In this document: piece after piece, positions 46,532 through 57,700 of the stretch
Position numbering within the stretch: position 1 is the first letter of the stretch
Layout of the letters: the number at the start of each line of letters is the position of its first letter
Assembly: GCA_963682175.1 (NCBI GenBank)
Contig: OY821784.1
Span: 27,013,621 to 27,077,620, forward strand
Direction of reading: 5' to 3'
Length of the DNA: 64,000 nucleotides
DNA from: Triglochin maritima
Taxonomy: Eukaryota > Streptophyta > Magnoliopsida > Alismatales > Juncaginaceae
The notes under the pieces: generated by a model
Told to the model about the DNA's origin: nothing
Databases searched by the model: none
Seen by the model: the letters and a program-made list of their open reading frames with translations, nothing else
Made by a program: the position numbers and the translations under genes

Positions 46532-48111
46532 TGTAGGATCGTGTGGGTTATGGGTCCACAATCTCTAATCACAACAAAGTCTAATTACCTACTTTTTTGA
46601 TCTATCAAAGATATGAAGCGGAATTAAACAAACAAACAAGCAAGTAAATAATAGAAATGCAAACCACAATGAGACGGGGCATTTTTATAGAGGTTCGACA
46701 CCCCACCCGGGTCCTAGTCCTCTCTTGCAAGCTCCGCTCGGATCACCGAGCTCCGCTCACGACTTCACTAACCACTCCCCGTTTTGGGCCGGGAGAGAAC
46801 GCCTTTACAAGTCTTCAAGCTCACGAACAACCCTCGCCGAGCTTGGATCCTCCTCTCACAATCCAAGAGAATCACTTCGGTCTCTCGCCGAAGTCTATAC
46901 TAGATGTCTTGGGCTTTCACCAAGACCATTGCTTTCTTTCACAAACAATGAGTGGAACAACACTCTCTAAACTTGAGCACACTTGAGTAGAATATGGAAT
47001 TGATTAATAAGCGTGGAAGGTTTTGGGCTTTGGAGTGTGTGGAGCTTCTCTCTAATGTTGGGGACAAATAGTAGTAGGAGAGTTGTGTTAAAATGTATTT
47101 TACAACTCTTTATATAGGCATTAGAGAGAATAAAGCCTTTGGGATTGATTGGGTATGAGTTGGTGTAAGATGCACAAAACAGAAACTTGCAGGACCCAAT
47201 TCTGAGGTAATTCGGTCGACCGGATCGAGATGAACGGTCGACCGTTAGGCAGTTTTGAACACAGTTCGGTCGACCGGTTAGGTAAAGGTCGACCGCCCAA
47301 CGCTAAGACTCTGGTACACTTAAGTGATCGGTCGAACACCGAATAGGGTTCGGTCGACCGATTTGCACCAGGCACTATGGGGTTGACAAACAATGATCTA
47401 TTCGGTCGACCGATTTCCTCCAGGAGATTTGGGTTTGTCAAGAGACGGACATTCGGTCGACCGATTTCCTCCAGGAGATTTGGGTTTGTCAAGAGACGGG
47501 CATTCGGTCGACCGAACAAGTTCCTCGGTCGACCGATACATGAAAACGTATATGGGATATTTTTGGTTTAATACGAATACGATCGTTGGGTATATACGAC
47601 AAAAGTAACGGTCGGAAAAATAAGTTCACACGGTCGACCGAAAGTGTATACACGGTCGACCGAAACCGGGCAGTGAAAACACAAACAAGATAATTGATCC
47701 TCCGGTCGACCAAACGGTCTGTATCGGTCGACCGAAAGTGGGCAGGCAGTTTGGGTCCAGGTTTAGTGTTTTCCGGTCTAAATTTGGGTGATCTATTGAA
47801 GTCCAAATAATGTGAAATTTCGTGTGTGACTTCTATAAGGAACCTAGTGTGTGTTTAAGTTGATTTTAGCTCAAGTATGCTCAATTTACACAAGTTCCTA
47901 AGACTCAAAGAAATAGCAAATTACATGTCTTCAAATGAGCTTGATTACATGTCTTGACTTGATTTCCTTTCTTCCTTGAGTCTTGATCACCTGTAGAGGT
48001 TAGCACAAAGCAATATATATGCGATGCAACATGTGTGCTACTCTACATGATCATAATTAAGATTAAGTTTATTAAATCATCAAAACATAGATTAAGACCA
48101 AAAAGCCAACA
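46532..48111 (-). repeat. 5' LTR of copia D
   Basis: 1580 bp. TATA box at 47116-47109 (minus). About 13 CGGTCGACC cores lie at 47214-47740, all upstream of it. An exact-length 51-bp module (47401-47451 and 47452-47502) carrying one palindrome is doubled here and single in the 3' LTR. Confidence 0.93.
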
Positions 48112-48116
48112 CATAC

Positions 48117-48854
48117 ACCTCACTATTGCACATCCACTCCAAGGGGTTTAGTTTAATTGTTGATTAATTTGTCATTTAGTAATTAGTTTAACATAATCCC
48201 TTCATTCTTCTCTCTCTTTCTATTCAAGATGGTTATAACAACAACACGCATAATTCCTTGCATTTTTCCTTTGTTTCTCATCTCCCCTTCAATAAACAGA
48301 GGAACCTATTTCTCATACATGTAGAGTTACATAGGAAAACATAGATGCCATAACTTACACAAACGGTTGGAAAAGATATGGTCAAAGTTCAAATTGTGTT
48401 TTCCCCCCTCAATGCTATGTACACAACCCCTTTAGTTTAACATATGAATTTCATTGAAAATGAATTTTCATAGTGTGACATAGTGTTGAGATTTACAAAT
48501 CCTTTGTGGTATCTTTAAGTTCCATTTCTATACAAAATTTGGCGAAATCAAATTTCATGTTGAGGGATAAATTTTAAAATCTCACTCATTTTATTTTAAC
48601 ATTGGTGAATCAAATATAAAAAATGTTAATGTATTGTTCAAAATATGATCTTATGAAAATAAGTAGGTGTCTTTTATGGTTGGGATATAATTTCAAATTA
48701 AAGACCTAATAGGATACCATATAAATTTCTTTAGTTTCTATTTCGAAATAATATATTTATCCAAAAATGAAAAATTGTAAAATTCATGAAGTTCTTTACT
48801 TAATTGATACAATACCACACCTAAGCCCAAGGACACTCTTTACTGAATTGATAT
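48117..48854. other. Unassigned sequence, possibly continuing gypsy F
   Basis: Low-complexity AT-rich sequence with no clear coding region. The first ~100 bp could join 38158 if element D is removed. Confidence 0.4.
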
Positions 48855-48863
48855 TTTATTTTA

Positions 48864-50700
48864 GGGTAAATTATAGTTTGCACCCTTACAGGTCGAAGTC
48901 TATAACAACTTGCCACCTCAAGTTTAATTTGTAACACTTAACCTCTTCTTTTTGAGTTTGATCCAACTTTAGTCCATACTGTTAGTGGGCATGACAATCG
49001 TGTCGTTTTGTGTTGTGTTTTTTTCATGTACAAGTTAAGTTGATCATACACGAACACGACACGAAATAATTATGTGTACCCAACTAGAAAATACGAACAC
49101 GACCCACTTCATTTCGTGTAAACATGAAATGAATATGCACGAAAAATTATATATTGAATGGGAATCTTCATTCAATAGAAGCAATACTCTTTAATTTATT
49201 TTTTTAACTTCAAGGCTAAAGGTTACAATCTCGCAATGGAGAGACCAAGCTGGAAGCCCCCGAAGTTGGGATAGAATTGGGCAATGAGGATAGGGTAGAG
49301 GGGGAGGGGAAAAAAGGAAAGTTTCCGATGTAGGACTAATTTGTTGTAGGATTGCAAAGATTAAAACAACAATAAGAAATTTCAGTACGTCAATATAAAC
49401 GTTAACCAGCATTGACTCATTGGCATTCGGTTGTGACTTGGGGACATGAGGTCTTGGGTAAAAATTCCGCCTTCCCATTTTGAACATGAGTCTCCGAACA
49501 GTTTCCTACCTAACTTACCATTACGCTACTGACTAGGAGTGATAATATTCTGAAATATATATAATATAGTCGTGTATATTCATGTACACGACATGTTGTA
49601 CACTAAAATGACATGAAATTATTTCATGTATCCGAAACATGACACGAACACGACACGAAAAATAAAATCCTTAAACCCAAACACAAATTTTTCGTGTCGT
49701 GTCTCGTGTCAAATTGTTAGCTCTAACCGTTAGTCTCTCTTATTTTCCGTCAGACAACATTATTTTTTACGAAATTACCTTTCCCCCAAGTTTCAGAATA
49801 ACATAAAATAAAACCCAATTATCTTAACCTGAAACCCTATCCTAACATTATCGTTCTCCCTCTTGCATCTTCTAAAACAATAACCCCAACGATGTGTCTA
49901 CCAGATTAAGTCCAAGTATGCCGGAACTCTCTACCATCTCGCCAGAACCATCATTTACTCCTCTCCACTATTTGTCTGAGGTCTCCTCTCCTCTATATGT
50001 CAGATTGTTGTTCACAATTCTAGGACATGTAAAGGAGATCTATTAACCAAGCAAAGTATTCCAGGTACACCTCAAATTAATTGTCCACTTCACACCACCA
50101 TTCAACTTTGTCTCTTCCTCTAAGGTAGATTTGAGCATAAAATTGCTTGCAACTAAAGCCAAAATCACCTCTCGAGCACGTTTGGATAATAGGAGATCTG
50201 CCCATTCAAAAAACTGCAACCTTACCACCTTCCTTGTGCACATCCATAAAATCTACGACCCCGATTCTCTTGCATCCAAGAAAGACGTAGAGGCACAACA
50301 ATACTGTAATGACACTTCAATGTCGGAAACCCATTGTTTAATGACAATATGGGGCGATGGAGATGAAGTAGTCCAACTGATTGGAGAACGGAAGGAATTC
50401 GAAGAACTAGACATGTACCAGATTAGAGCCAAAGAGGTTGAGATTTCTTAAATTAAAGAAAAAGTTGGGGGTTTTGGACAAGAATGTGGTTGTGAAATGA
50501 AGGAGTAGAGTAAGGTTTTGTAATGCTTGGGGAAAAGTAATTTCGTAAAAAAAAGTTGTCTGACGGAAAATAAGAGAGACTCATCATGTGGCTAAAGTGG
50601 GATCAAACTCAAAAGAAGAGGTTAAGTGTTACAAATTAAACTTGAGGGGGGCAAAGTGTTACAAACCTTAAACTTGGAGGATGCAAACTATAATTTACCC
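48864..50700. mobile_element. Non-autonomous Mutator-like element (outer)
   Basis: It starts GGGTAAATTATAGTTTGCA and ends with its complement, flanked by an exact 9-bp duplication TTTATTTTA (48855-48863 and 50701-50709). The terminal inverted repeats are long, about 190 bp once the nested element is removed. Long TIRs and 9-bp target sites are the Mutator (MULE) pattern. No transposase is seen. The interior (49860-50450) has a 106-codon plus frame of unknown meaning. Confidence 0.85.
48987..49725. mobile_element. Second Mutator-like element nested in the TIR of the first
   Basis: The ends GGGCATGACAATCGTGTCG and (complement) TAGAGCTAACAATTTGACAC are followed by CACGACACGA-rich sub-terminal sequence. 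It is flanked by ACTGTTAGT (48978-48986) and ACCGTTAGT (49726-49734). Its removal restores the left TIR of the outer element. It is related to the insertion in eIF3e intron 1. Confidence 0.75.
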
Positions 50701-50755
50701 TTTATTTTATATGTCAGAAAAGTCAGGACGGAGGCATTACGTAATATAATAAAGG

Positions 50756-51645
50756 GTAAATGACTTGTGTGCCATTGGAAAACAATGAAATTATTTTTCT
50801 GCTATCGCTGTATTATTATTTCCCGTGTTGCCACCACTCATATATTTGCACTTATGTACCTTATTTATTTGCATTTATGTCATTATTTTTTCAAACAGTG
50901 CCACTTCGTTAACTTTACAACTAACTCCGATAATATAAATTAAATTTTAATTGTAAATTTAGCAAAATTGACCCTTAGCAATCCTACAATCAGACAAAAG
51001 TTATTTTTTGTAATTAATATTGAATTACAAATTTGTAAAATATCCCTTAAACAATTTTAAAAAAAATCATTCAACTACTATTCTTTTCTCATTTTCTCAC
51101 TTCTGTCTCATTATCGTATCTTCTTTCGTTACTCATGTTCATGTCTCCTCTCTTTTTTCTCCATCTTTTTCTCTGTTCCCATTTCTTCTATCTCACTTCT
51201 CTATCTTATCTCACATCTTCCCCACTTCTCTCATCTCTCCCTTGTAAAATTTAAATATTTAGCATTCAATTAAAAATAATTAAACGTTTGCAGGTGAGAG
51301 AGAAGTTAATAAGAGAATATAGAGAAACTGGGAAGAGACAAGTTGAGAGAAGAGAGAACGAAGAGATGTGAAGAGAGAGACAACGATAGAGAGAGAAAGA
51401 GAGAAAATAAAGAAGACAAAGATGAGAAAGAGAACAGAGAATAAAAAAAGAATGTGTTATTATATATATGTTTTCGATTGTTTAAATGTTAATTTTGCAA
51501 AATTACGATCAAAGTTAATTTATATTACCGAAGTTGGTTGTAAAGTTAACCAAAGTCACAGTTTGAAAAAATAACGATGACAATTCAAATAAATATGAAA
51601 TTTAGCGTGCAAATATACCGATGACAAGTTAAAGCCTTAAACCAT
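50756..51645. mobile_element. Foldback element just upstream of eIF3e
   Basis: The two arms (about 50756-51250 and 51285-51645) are complements of each other. The left arm reads TTTTTTCAAACAGTGCCAC and AACTTTACAACTAACTCCG, and the right arm reads their near-complements at 51530-51575. The centre is a CT-rich run on the left and its GA-rich complement on the right. No coding sequence and no clear target duplication. It ends about 120 bp before the eIF3e start codon. Confidence 0.7.
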
Positions 51646-51739
51646 ATAATAATTCTAAAAAAAACCGAAAACAAAAGCTAGGCGTTTTCTTCCAGCAAAG
51701 CCCTAAACCATCCTTCCATCCCCGTCGCCGTCGAAACCC

Positions 51740-51754
51740 AAACCCTAACCCTAA
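51740..51754 (+). promoter_or_regulatory. Telo-box in eIF3e 5' UTR/promoter
   Basis: AAACCCTAACCCTAA lies 9 bp before the start codon, and another CCCTAAACC is near 51700. Telo-boxes (AAACCCTAA) are common near the starts of plant genes for the translation machinery. The start codon context AACCATGGCG is close to the plant optimum. Confidence 0.72.
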
Positions 51755-51762
51755 TTGTAACC

Positions 51763-54700
51763 ATGGCGGATTTCGATCTGACGTCGAGGATCGCGCCTCA
51801 CCTCGACCAGCACCTCGTGTTCCCCCTCCTCGAGTTCCTGCAGGAGCGGCAGATCTATGCTGACGACCAGATCCTCAAGAGCAAGATCAAGCTCCTCACC
51901 GACACCAACATGGTCGACTACGCCATGGACATTCATAAGAGCTTGTACCAAACCGAGGAGGTCCCTCAAGGTTCGAAATTATGGATTTTTTCTCCCTTTT
52001 TAGGGGTTTCGGTTGTTGTTGGATGTGTTGGTTTAGTGAGATGGGGTTTCCCCCTTTTTCGTTTTTATGTCAAAATCCCACCTTTCTGGGTTTTTGGTGT
52101 TTGTTGGTGATAAATTCGCAATTGTTGATGTTAAATTCCAACCAGAGTTGTTGATGTTAAATTCCAACCAGAGTTGTCCCCCCCCCCCCTTCTCGTTTTT
52201 TCTTGTCAAAGTCGCACCTTTTCTAGGGTTTTGGTTTTGTTTCGATGTTGGCTTCTGCGTTGCTCAATTTGTACAAATTCTCGATTTGGCTTTTAAAATC
52301 TCGCATTATCTGACTTTAGTGTAGTCTCACACGGAGGAGTGGTTTGAAGGACTGAACATAACACAGTGAGATGAAATTTGTGACTTTTCATGTCAAAATC
52401 CGACCTTTATAGGGTTTTGTTTTTTCTGTTAGATGTATTGGCTCTTTTGGTGCTTGAGTTACAGGTTTTTTTATATTGATTCCCTCTAGTTCCTGCTTTA
52501 TCTGATTTTTGTTATTTTTTGTTTTTGTGTGTTGAAATTCATACATTCTCTACTCTTGCTGTTTTGTTTATTTCTGGTTATCTTCTCCAGTTATACCCCT
52601 TTTGGAGTGACTGTTTTGGTGCCAAAGGCTCACATTTCTCTGTTTTTTGTTCTTTTGCCTGTTGTTTAACCCCCAACTTTTCTGGATATCAGTGCTCCTT
52701 TTCTATTAGAATTATTCTGTGAAATCTCACTCTTTCAGATTTAAGTTTTTTGCTGTTTTGTAATGATTGTTTTTGTGGCAGGAGAAAAATATACGATATA
52801 GTATTTTCCTTCCAGTTTGTCGTTTGATAGGTGTTATCTCCCACCACATGTTTTTATTTTGTTTTTCATTGATATATTTGGCGGGTTTATATTTATTTGT
52901 TTATATAGAAACACAGAGTTAATGTGGGTCGTGGAAGCTGCAGATTTTTGTGGGGTTTAGTTTAGGCCTAACAATTTTACACGAAACATGAAAACATGAC
53001 ATGAAAAAATCGTGTTTGGGTTTAGGATTTTCGTGTTTTGTGTCGTGTTTTACGGACACGAATTTTTTTCATGTACACGAAAGTACACTAATATACACAG
53101 ATTTATTAAATACAATACATCTCAAATTAGGACAGTTTTGCTTGGTAATGTGATGGTAGGTGCTCTCTTGAGTGATTCTAGGGACGTAGGTTCGAATCTA
53201 GGTGAGGTTTGGTTTTTTTTCCCGAAATTTCACGGGCAAAAAAACACTGGTTGGGATTTGGGGGGATTCGAACTCAGTACCTAATGTATCTAAAGAGCTG
53301 TCCCGCACCAGCAAGCCATTGCTGCGAAGATGTTTTAATTAGCATAGTTATTTATGATGTGTAGGTTTGCTCACATTCAATACAACCACATGAATTAGTC
53401 CCACATCGGCAGATTGTGTTTGTTGCCTTCCCCTCTACCCTATATTAAGGATCCCTTATCCCTTTCATCCCTCACTTGTGGCTATTTCTCTTCTTTGAGA
53501 GAGGCTGATGTTAAAGCTAAATTTGGTGGCTCTCTCTTCATTGAGTGTAACCATTTTTTTAAGTTAAAATATAATAATTTAAAGGGAGCTTGTTTTTAAC
53601 AAAGAAAACAGCTACCTTTTCGATTATGTATAATTTTTTCGTGTCTTTTCGGGTCGTTTTTGTGCTCCACGAATTGTTTTTGTGTCGTGTTCGGGTTTTA
53701 TGACTTAGACACGAAATGATTTTGGGTTGTGTTCGTGTATTGGTATTTAGCCTAATACATGTAAAAAAACACGACACGATTGTCAGGTCTAGTTTGGTTG
53801 ATGTATTTGATTGGATTGGTTTGTATGTTATTTAGTTTTCTGTAACACAATCAGTAGGAACAGCAGCGGGTGCTCCAAGGTCCGAAACCTCAATTTGGTT
53901 TATGTTCTCTTTGTATGATGTTGTGATTTTTTTATTTGTAGCATAAACACGTTTGATAGGAGACGAACACATCCCAACTATATTTGGCTTTTTTTTTCAC
54001 TATATCTGAAGTTGGAAGGAAATTGATTTTGGAGTTCTTTTATTCTTCTTGTGTAGACATGATCAATAGGAGGGTTGAGGTAGTGGCAAGGCTGAGGTCA
54101 CTGGAGGAGTCAGCAGCACCCCTTGTTACTTTCTTGCAGAATGCCAGTATGGTTCAGGAGCTGAGGCCTGATAAGCAGTACAATCTGCAAATGTTAAGTG
54201 GGCGCTACCAGGTCTAGTTTTTAATCTTGCTGATTCTTTTAGTGTTGAAATTATTTTGTTAACACTCAACAGTGAAGTTGTTGGTCATGGTGATCAAGTG
54301 ATTAACTTCACATGGCATAGGCTGTAGACTTCATCATACTTACACTGTTTTTATAGTTTATATACAGTACATAATAACTGATAAAAAGGATAATTTATAG
54401 TACTTTAGACAGTACGTGATAATACATGAATTCCTTTTTAAGTTTGTTATCATCAATGATCAATATTTGGTGCTCATGTCTGTATGGCATTGTGACTTCA
54501 GCATGATGTGTCAGAACAAAATGGACAGTGGATTGAAATATTTTTGCCATGGAACTGTTTCCAGTTATGACTTATGAGTATGAGTATTTATAACTAGCCT
54601 TGCGTCTGAGGTTGCTAATCTACTCATGTTTAACTTTAATAATTGGGTTGTGATTATTTGTATGGTCCTAGTAAAGGCTCAACATTCAAACTTGAAAAAA

Positions 54701-57700
54701 GGTATATTTTAAGTGTTTCTTTTTGCTACAGATTGGTCCGGAGCAGATAGAAGCCTTGTATCAGTATGCTAAGTTCCAATTCGAGTGTGGAAACTACTCC
54801 GGTGCTGCTGACTTCTTGTACCAATACCGAGCTCTGTGCACCGATGCTAATCGAAGCTTTAGTGCATTGTGGGGAAAACTTGCAGCAGAAATTCTTATGC
54901 AAAACTGGGACATTGCTCTTGACGAGCTTAATCGACTGAAGGAGATTATAGATTCAAGGGTCTCTTTTGGCATTCTGCCATCCCAAAGTTCATTTTCATT
55001 TCCCTTTTGTAGTTATGGCATTGACATGTTATCTGTGGTGCAGAACTTCTCCACTCCTCTGGCTCAGCTTCAGAACAGGATATGGTTGATGCACTGGAGT
55101 TTGTTTATCTTCTTTAATCATGAAAATGGAAGGAATGATATCATTGATCTCTTCTTCCAGGACAGGTCAGACAGGTTTCATTTTCTTGTGCAGATTGCAT
55201 GATGGTTGTTTCTGAGCTCTTCTGCTTCCACTTATCTGCAAAACTTAAATGTTTGTCCTTTCTATGAAGTTTCTATGCAACTTATGATGATTCAACACTA
55301 AATGGTGATATCAAAATGGATTTTTTAATGTACAAAATTTCCTTGTTTATATTACAATGTTTAGGAGGTGCACATGTGATGCGATGTGACCGCTACGGTC
55401 GCACAACTGTAGAACATTTTTTCATGAAAAATCTCAAATTTTAAAAAAAACCCCTAAAAATTCGGAAAAAATCAGGGGAAACACCGGAAAATTCAAGAAA
55501 ATATGAACAATGTAAACATTAAATAAACACAACTGTTTTAACTTTAAAAAAACATGACAAAAGTAAAATAAAAAAACAGTTATTTCTTTATAAAAACACC
55601 AACTAATAAAATAAATAAAAAAACACTCCACCCTCTCCACCACTCCCCCACATCCCTCCTCCCGCACCCACCATTTCCTCTTTCTTGTCCTCCACGTCCT
55701 TCCGCCACCCCAAAACATTCTCCCGCATCCTCCGCCGCCGCCCCTTCTTTAGCAGACCTCTTGGGCTGTGCGGCTGCTTTTGTCACACCCTTTTGGGTGC
55801 GACTGATGTGACCATCTGATTCAGACCGCACAATGCGGCCGCATACCTAGTATGCAGCTTTACATTAAAACATCATTACTACTACCACCTTATGAATGTA
55901 GATTGTTATGATTTGTGGTGTTCAATATTTTTAATTCTCTTGTTAACAACTCACTTAGGTACCTAAATGCCATTCAAACAAATGCGCCCCATCTCTTGCG
56001 CTATGTGGCTACTGCAATTGTTGTTAACAAAAGGAGAAGGAATATGCTGAAGGAGCTGATTAAAGTGATCCAGCAAGAGCAGTACTCCTACAAGGATCCT
56101 ATTACAGAGTTTCTTGAGTGCTTGTACGTGAATTGTGACTTCGATGGTGCTCAGAAAAAGCTTGTGGAATGTGAACATGTACGTAGCTTTATGATTCTTT
56201 TTCTTTTATTTATGCTACTATGCAACTTGTGTCATCCAAAAAATCTCTGTGAAAGTTGATTGACAATACCAGATACAGTTACATAAAATTTTACTTGCAA
56301 ATAATTCTTATTGCTTAGTTAGATTCTCTAGGCTTACTTTGTCTTTCAAGACGGACCTATACAAAACCATTATCTGTGAGCACATTTATTATCTTTCAAT
56401 ACAAGAATTCAATTTCTTGTTTTTGTTTTGTCCAATTCACGTCAGTGACAGTCTGACACCATAGTATGCCTTTTCCTGTTAATTGAAATTACCATGCGGC
56501 TTGTGTCATCCAAAAAATCATTGTGTGAAAGTTGATTGACAATACCAGATACAATTATATAAAATTTTACTTGCAAATAATTCAAATTGCTTAGTTAGAT
56601 TTTCTAGGCGTACTTTGTCTTTCAAGACATACCTATACAAAACCATTATCTGTGAGCACATTGATTATCTTTCAATACAAGAATTCAATTTTTTGTTTTG
56701 TCCAATTCACGTCAGTGAGTCTGACACCATAGCATGCCTGTTTCTGTTAATTGAAATTAGTAATTAAAAAGTTCCCATCAACATTTTAAGTTGTGGCAGT
56801 GTTAATTAATTTCTCTTTGCTTTTTCGTTGTCTTGTAGATGTTGATGAATGTTTCACCACTAGTTAATGTTTAGCTTTGTGCTGGTTCTTTCATTTTATA
56901 TCTGAAAGTTGTGCAAGTTTTTTTTTTCTCCAACATCATTCTTAGATAATCTTATACGTAGGTTATTCTCAATGACCCGTTCCTTGGGAAACAAGTTGAT
57001 GATGGTTCGTTTACCACTGTACCACTAAGAGATGAGTTCCTTCAGAACGCCAGACTCTTCATTTTTGAGACATATTGCCGAATTCACATGTGCATTGATA
57101 TAAGGTACACCCTCTTCTTGTATCCAGACAGTTGCTTTTTAGGGATATTTGCATCAATACCCTCCACAGATACCAGCTATCTGAAATATTTTTCATTTTT
57201 ATTGATAATACTGAAACGTCCAATCTATTCGAATTGTTTTAGTTATACTGTTTTCTGTAAATATATAAAATGCTCTTTAAATAAACTGGTATCTTTTGCT
57301 TGTACCATTTACTATCCGTAAGAGTGTAATAACATGGTCTTATTGTATATAGTGTGGATTTGACAAAAAACATGTTCCTATTGTGGTAATTGTTTGACAT
57401 GTGCTAACATTACTCTTTTCAAACAGATCTATAAAATATTAAGAATCTTTTCCTCATGATTCATGTCCCTGCCTAGTGCAGTGCGTATCCTATATTTGTA
57501 AATATCTGATCAAATGTTATATTTGTAACAGTACAATTGGAAGTATTTAGTATTATGGATGTCAGATTTGTGATGAACCTAAAATTGACTCAAACATGTA
57601 GAAAGCATTTCAATTTAATGTAGTACATATTTCTCTTCGAGACTTGGCTACAAGGTCCTTAGATTGTCATCTTCTAATTAACCATTATTGTGAGACAACA

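Larger units (their letters stand above)
38159..48111 (-). mobile_element. Ty1/copia element D with gag but no pol, split by nested insertions
   Basis: LTRs are at 38159-39665 and 46532-48111 (TGTAGGATCG...GCCAACA). Flanks CATAT (38154-38158) and CATAC (48112-48116) are a 4/5 target duplication. The minus-strand polypurine tract AAAAAGGGGGAGAT lies directly before the 3' LTR, and the primer site TGGTACCAGAGCC directly after the 5' LTR. Without the nested A-type complex (41861-46370) the internal part is only about 2.35 kb. It codes for a SIRE/Tork-like gag, and no protease, integrase or reverse transcriptase is present. Confidence 0.9.

Noticed and set aside
29310..47740. CGGTCGACCG arrays as a CRISPR-like array
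   Set aside because: Spacing is irregular, repeats are 10 bp palindromes within LTRs, and there are no associated genes. This is a plant nuclear genome.
51368..51574. 68-codon frame rich in Arg and Glu
   Set aside because: It comes from the GA-rich arm of the foldback element and has no domain.
53150..53210. Possible tRNA/SINE B box (GGTTCGAATCTAG) in intron 1
   Set aside because: No A box at proper distance and no cloverleaf could be built. A similar string at 59167 suggests repeat origin, not a tRNA gene.
55580..55831. 83-codon minus frame in eIF3e intron 4
   Set aside because: It lies in the low-complexity C/T-rich block of an insertion. No domain is seen.
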